Shown here in pieces: positions 63,850-64,000 of a DNA stretch of 64,000 nt. Within the stretch, counting starts at the first letter, position 1, and the number at the start of each line of letters is the position of its first letter. The stretch lies in the NCBI RefSeq assembly GCF_024139115.2, contig NC_085141.1, forward strand, positions 177,828,994 to 177,892,993. Reading direction: 5' to 3'. Under the pieces are notes generated by a model that saw only the letters and a program-made list of their open reading frames with translations, was not told the origin of the DNA and searched no databases. This DNA comes from Armigeres subalbatus (Eukaryota > Arthropoda > Insecta > Diptera > Culicidae). A program made the translations under genes and the position numbers.

Positions 63850-64000
63850 GTATATTTCATGCAAATTTCCTTAAAAAGTTTTAGAAAAATTGTCCGACAA
63901 TTTAAAAAATTTATTAACTATTTGACAGTTTTCTAAATTTTGCATGAAAAATCGCGTAAGTTTTGACAGTTTTCTAAATTTTGCATGAAAAATCGCGTAA
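63850..64000 (+). repeat. Two tandem 41-bp units at the window end
   Basis: GACAGTTTTCTAAATTTTGC followed by ATGAAAAATCGCGTAA occurs at 63922-63958 and 63963-64000, a 41-bp step. It follows the pol end directly. It might be the start of a 3' untranslated region or polypurine-tract area; an LTR start is not recognised before the window ends. Confidence 0.7.

Larger units (their letters stand above)
56900..64000 (+). mobile_element. Ty3/gypsy LTR retrotransposon, near-complete 5' and internal part
   Basis: Order: LTR-like leader, primer-binding site, gag (three broken frames), protease, RT-RNase H, integrase, then the window ends. The pol order PR-RT-RH-IN is diagnostic of Ty3/gypsy. No env frame is visible up to the window end. 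It carries relatively few lesions, mostly 1-2 base indels, so it is younger than the LINE relics. Gag has an unusual Arg/Ser-rich segment. The start coordinate is nominal; the LTR start may lie anywhere from about 56.5 to 57.85 kb. Confidence 0.85.

Overview
The window reads as non-coding, transposon-saturated chromosomal DNA of a culicine mosquito, most likely an Aedes species. The reasons are tRNA-headed SINEs ending in GAA-type triplets that look like Feilai, two Tc1/mariner-superfamily relics with the D-37-E spacing described from Aedes (ITmD37E), a Jockey-type LINE tail that looks Juan-like, RTE-, R1- and I-like LINEs, a Ty3/gypsy LTR element, and dozens of MITEs. Names come from remembered family features, not searches. 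No intact host protein gene is visible. The few possible host pieces are weak: a signal-peptide-like ORF at 9649, exon-like stretches near 11.1-11.6 kb and 42.7 kb, and an open frame at 41934-42248.

Layout. 1-400: copy of an abundant TIR repeat (family A) with half of a hairpin element. 2.8-3.8 kb: 5'-truncated Jockey LINE with a 15-bp target duplication. 3.8-7.6 kb: RTE-like LINE pieces, a SINE and a nested 107-bp MITE. 8.3-8.7 kb: second family A copy. 9.6-13.3 kb: mostly unassigned sequence with one solo arm of a hAT-like foldback. 13.8-18.9 kb: MITE, GAATTCC minisatellites and a 3.7-kb foldback element, whose left arm holds a hAT-like element that itself holds a near-perfect palindromic element. 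19.6-20.3 kb: complete hAT-like foldback MITE with an 8-bp target duplication. 22.8-26.4 kb: MITE, then a minus-strand Jockey LINE split by a 1.6-kb foldback made of short subrepeats around a GGAAGAA tract, then a minus-strand RTE-like fragment.

26.8-28.7 kb: one ~150-bp satellite in opposite orientations around a 95-bp palindrome. 29.8-30.15 kb: seven copies of an 18-bp motif in both orientations. 32.0-39.4 kb: SINE with 13-bp target duplication, RTE-like fragment carrying a second 107-bp MITE, I-like LINE, ~150-bp repeat split by a TA-flanked MITE, and a decayed R1-type LINE cut by another foldback arm. 40.3-44 kb: mostly unassigned, possibly host intergenic or intronic. 44.2-46.1 kb: eroded short-period repeats. 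46.1-49.1 kb: Feilai-like SINEs, then an ITmD37E relic holding a family A copy (with a 77-bp hairpin) and a 556-bp MITE. 49.5-55.9 kb: LINE pieces, a second ~152-bp satellite, a Feilai-like SINE, a MITE, a Jockey 5' piece, a deleted ITmD37E copy and another hairpin. 56.9-64 kb: one Ty3/gypsy retrotransposon, nearly complete but frameshifted, whose Gag region encodes an Arg/Ser-rich segment; its 3' end lies outside the window.

The most striking theme is that several repeat arrays here behave as mobile units. The purine minisatellite at 23577-25156 has inverted subrepeat termini and an 11-bp direct duplication, and it interrupts a LINE coding frame that is continuous once it is removed. A larger foldback with a GAATTCC core has the same logic, and eroded versions of its terminal subrepeat recur at four other places in the window.
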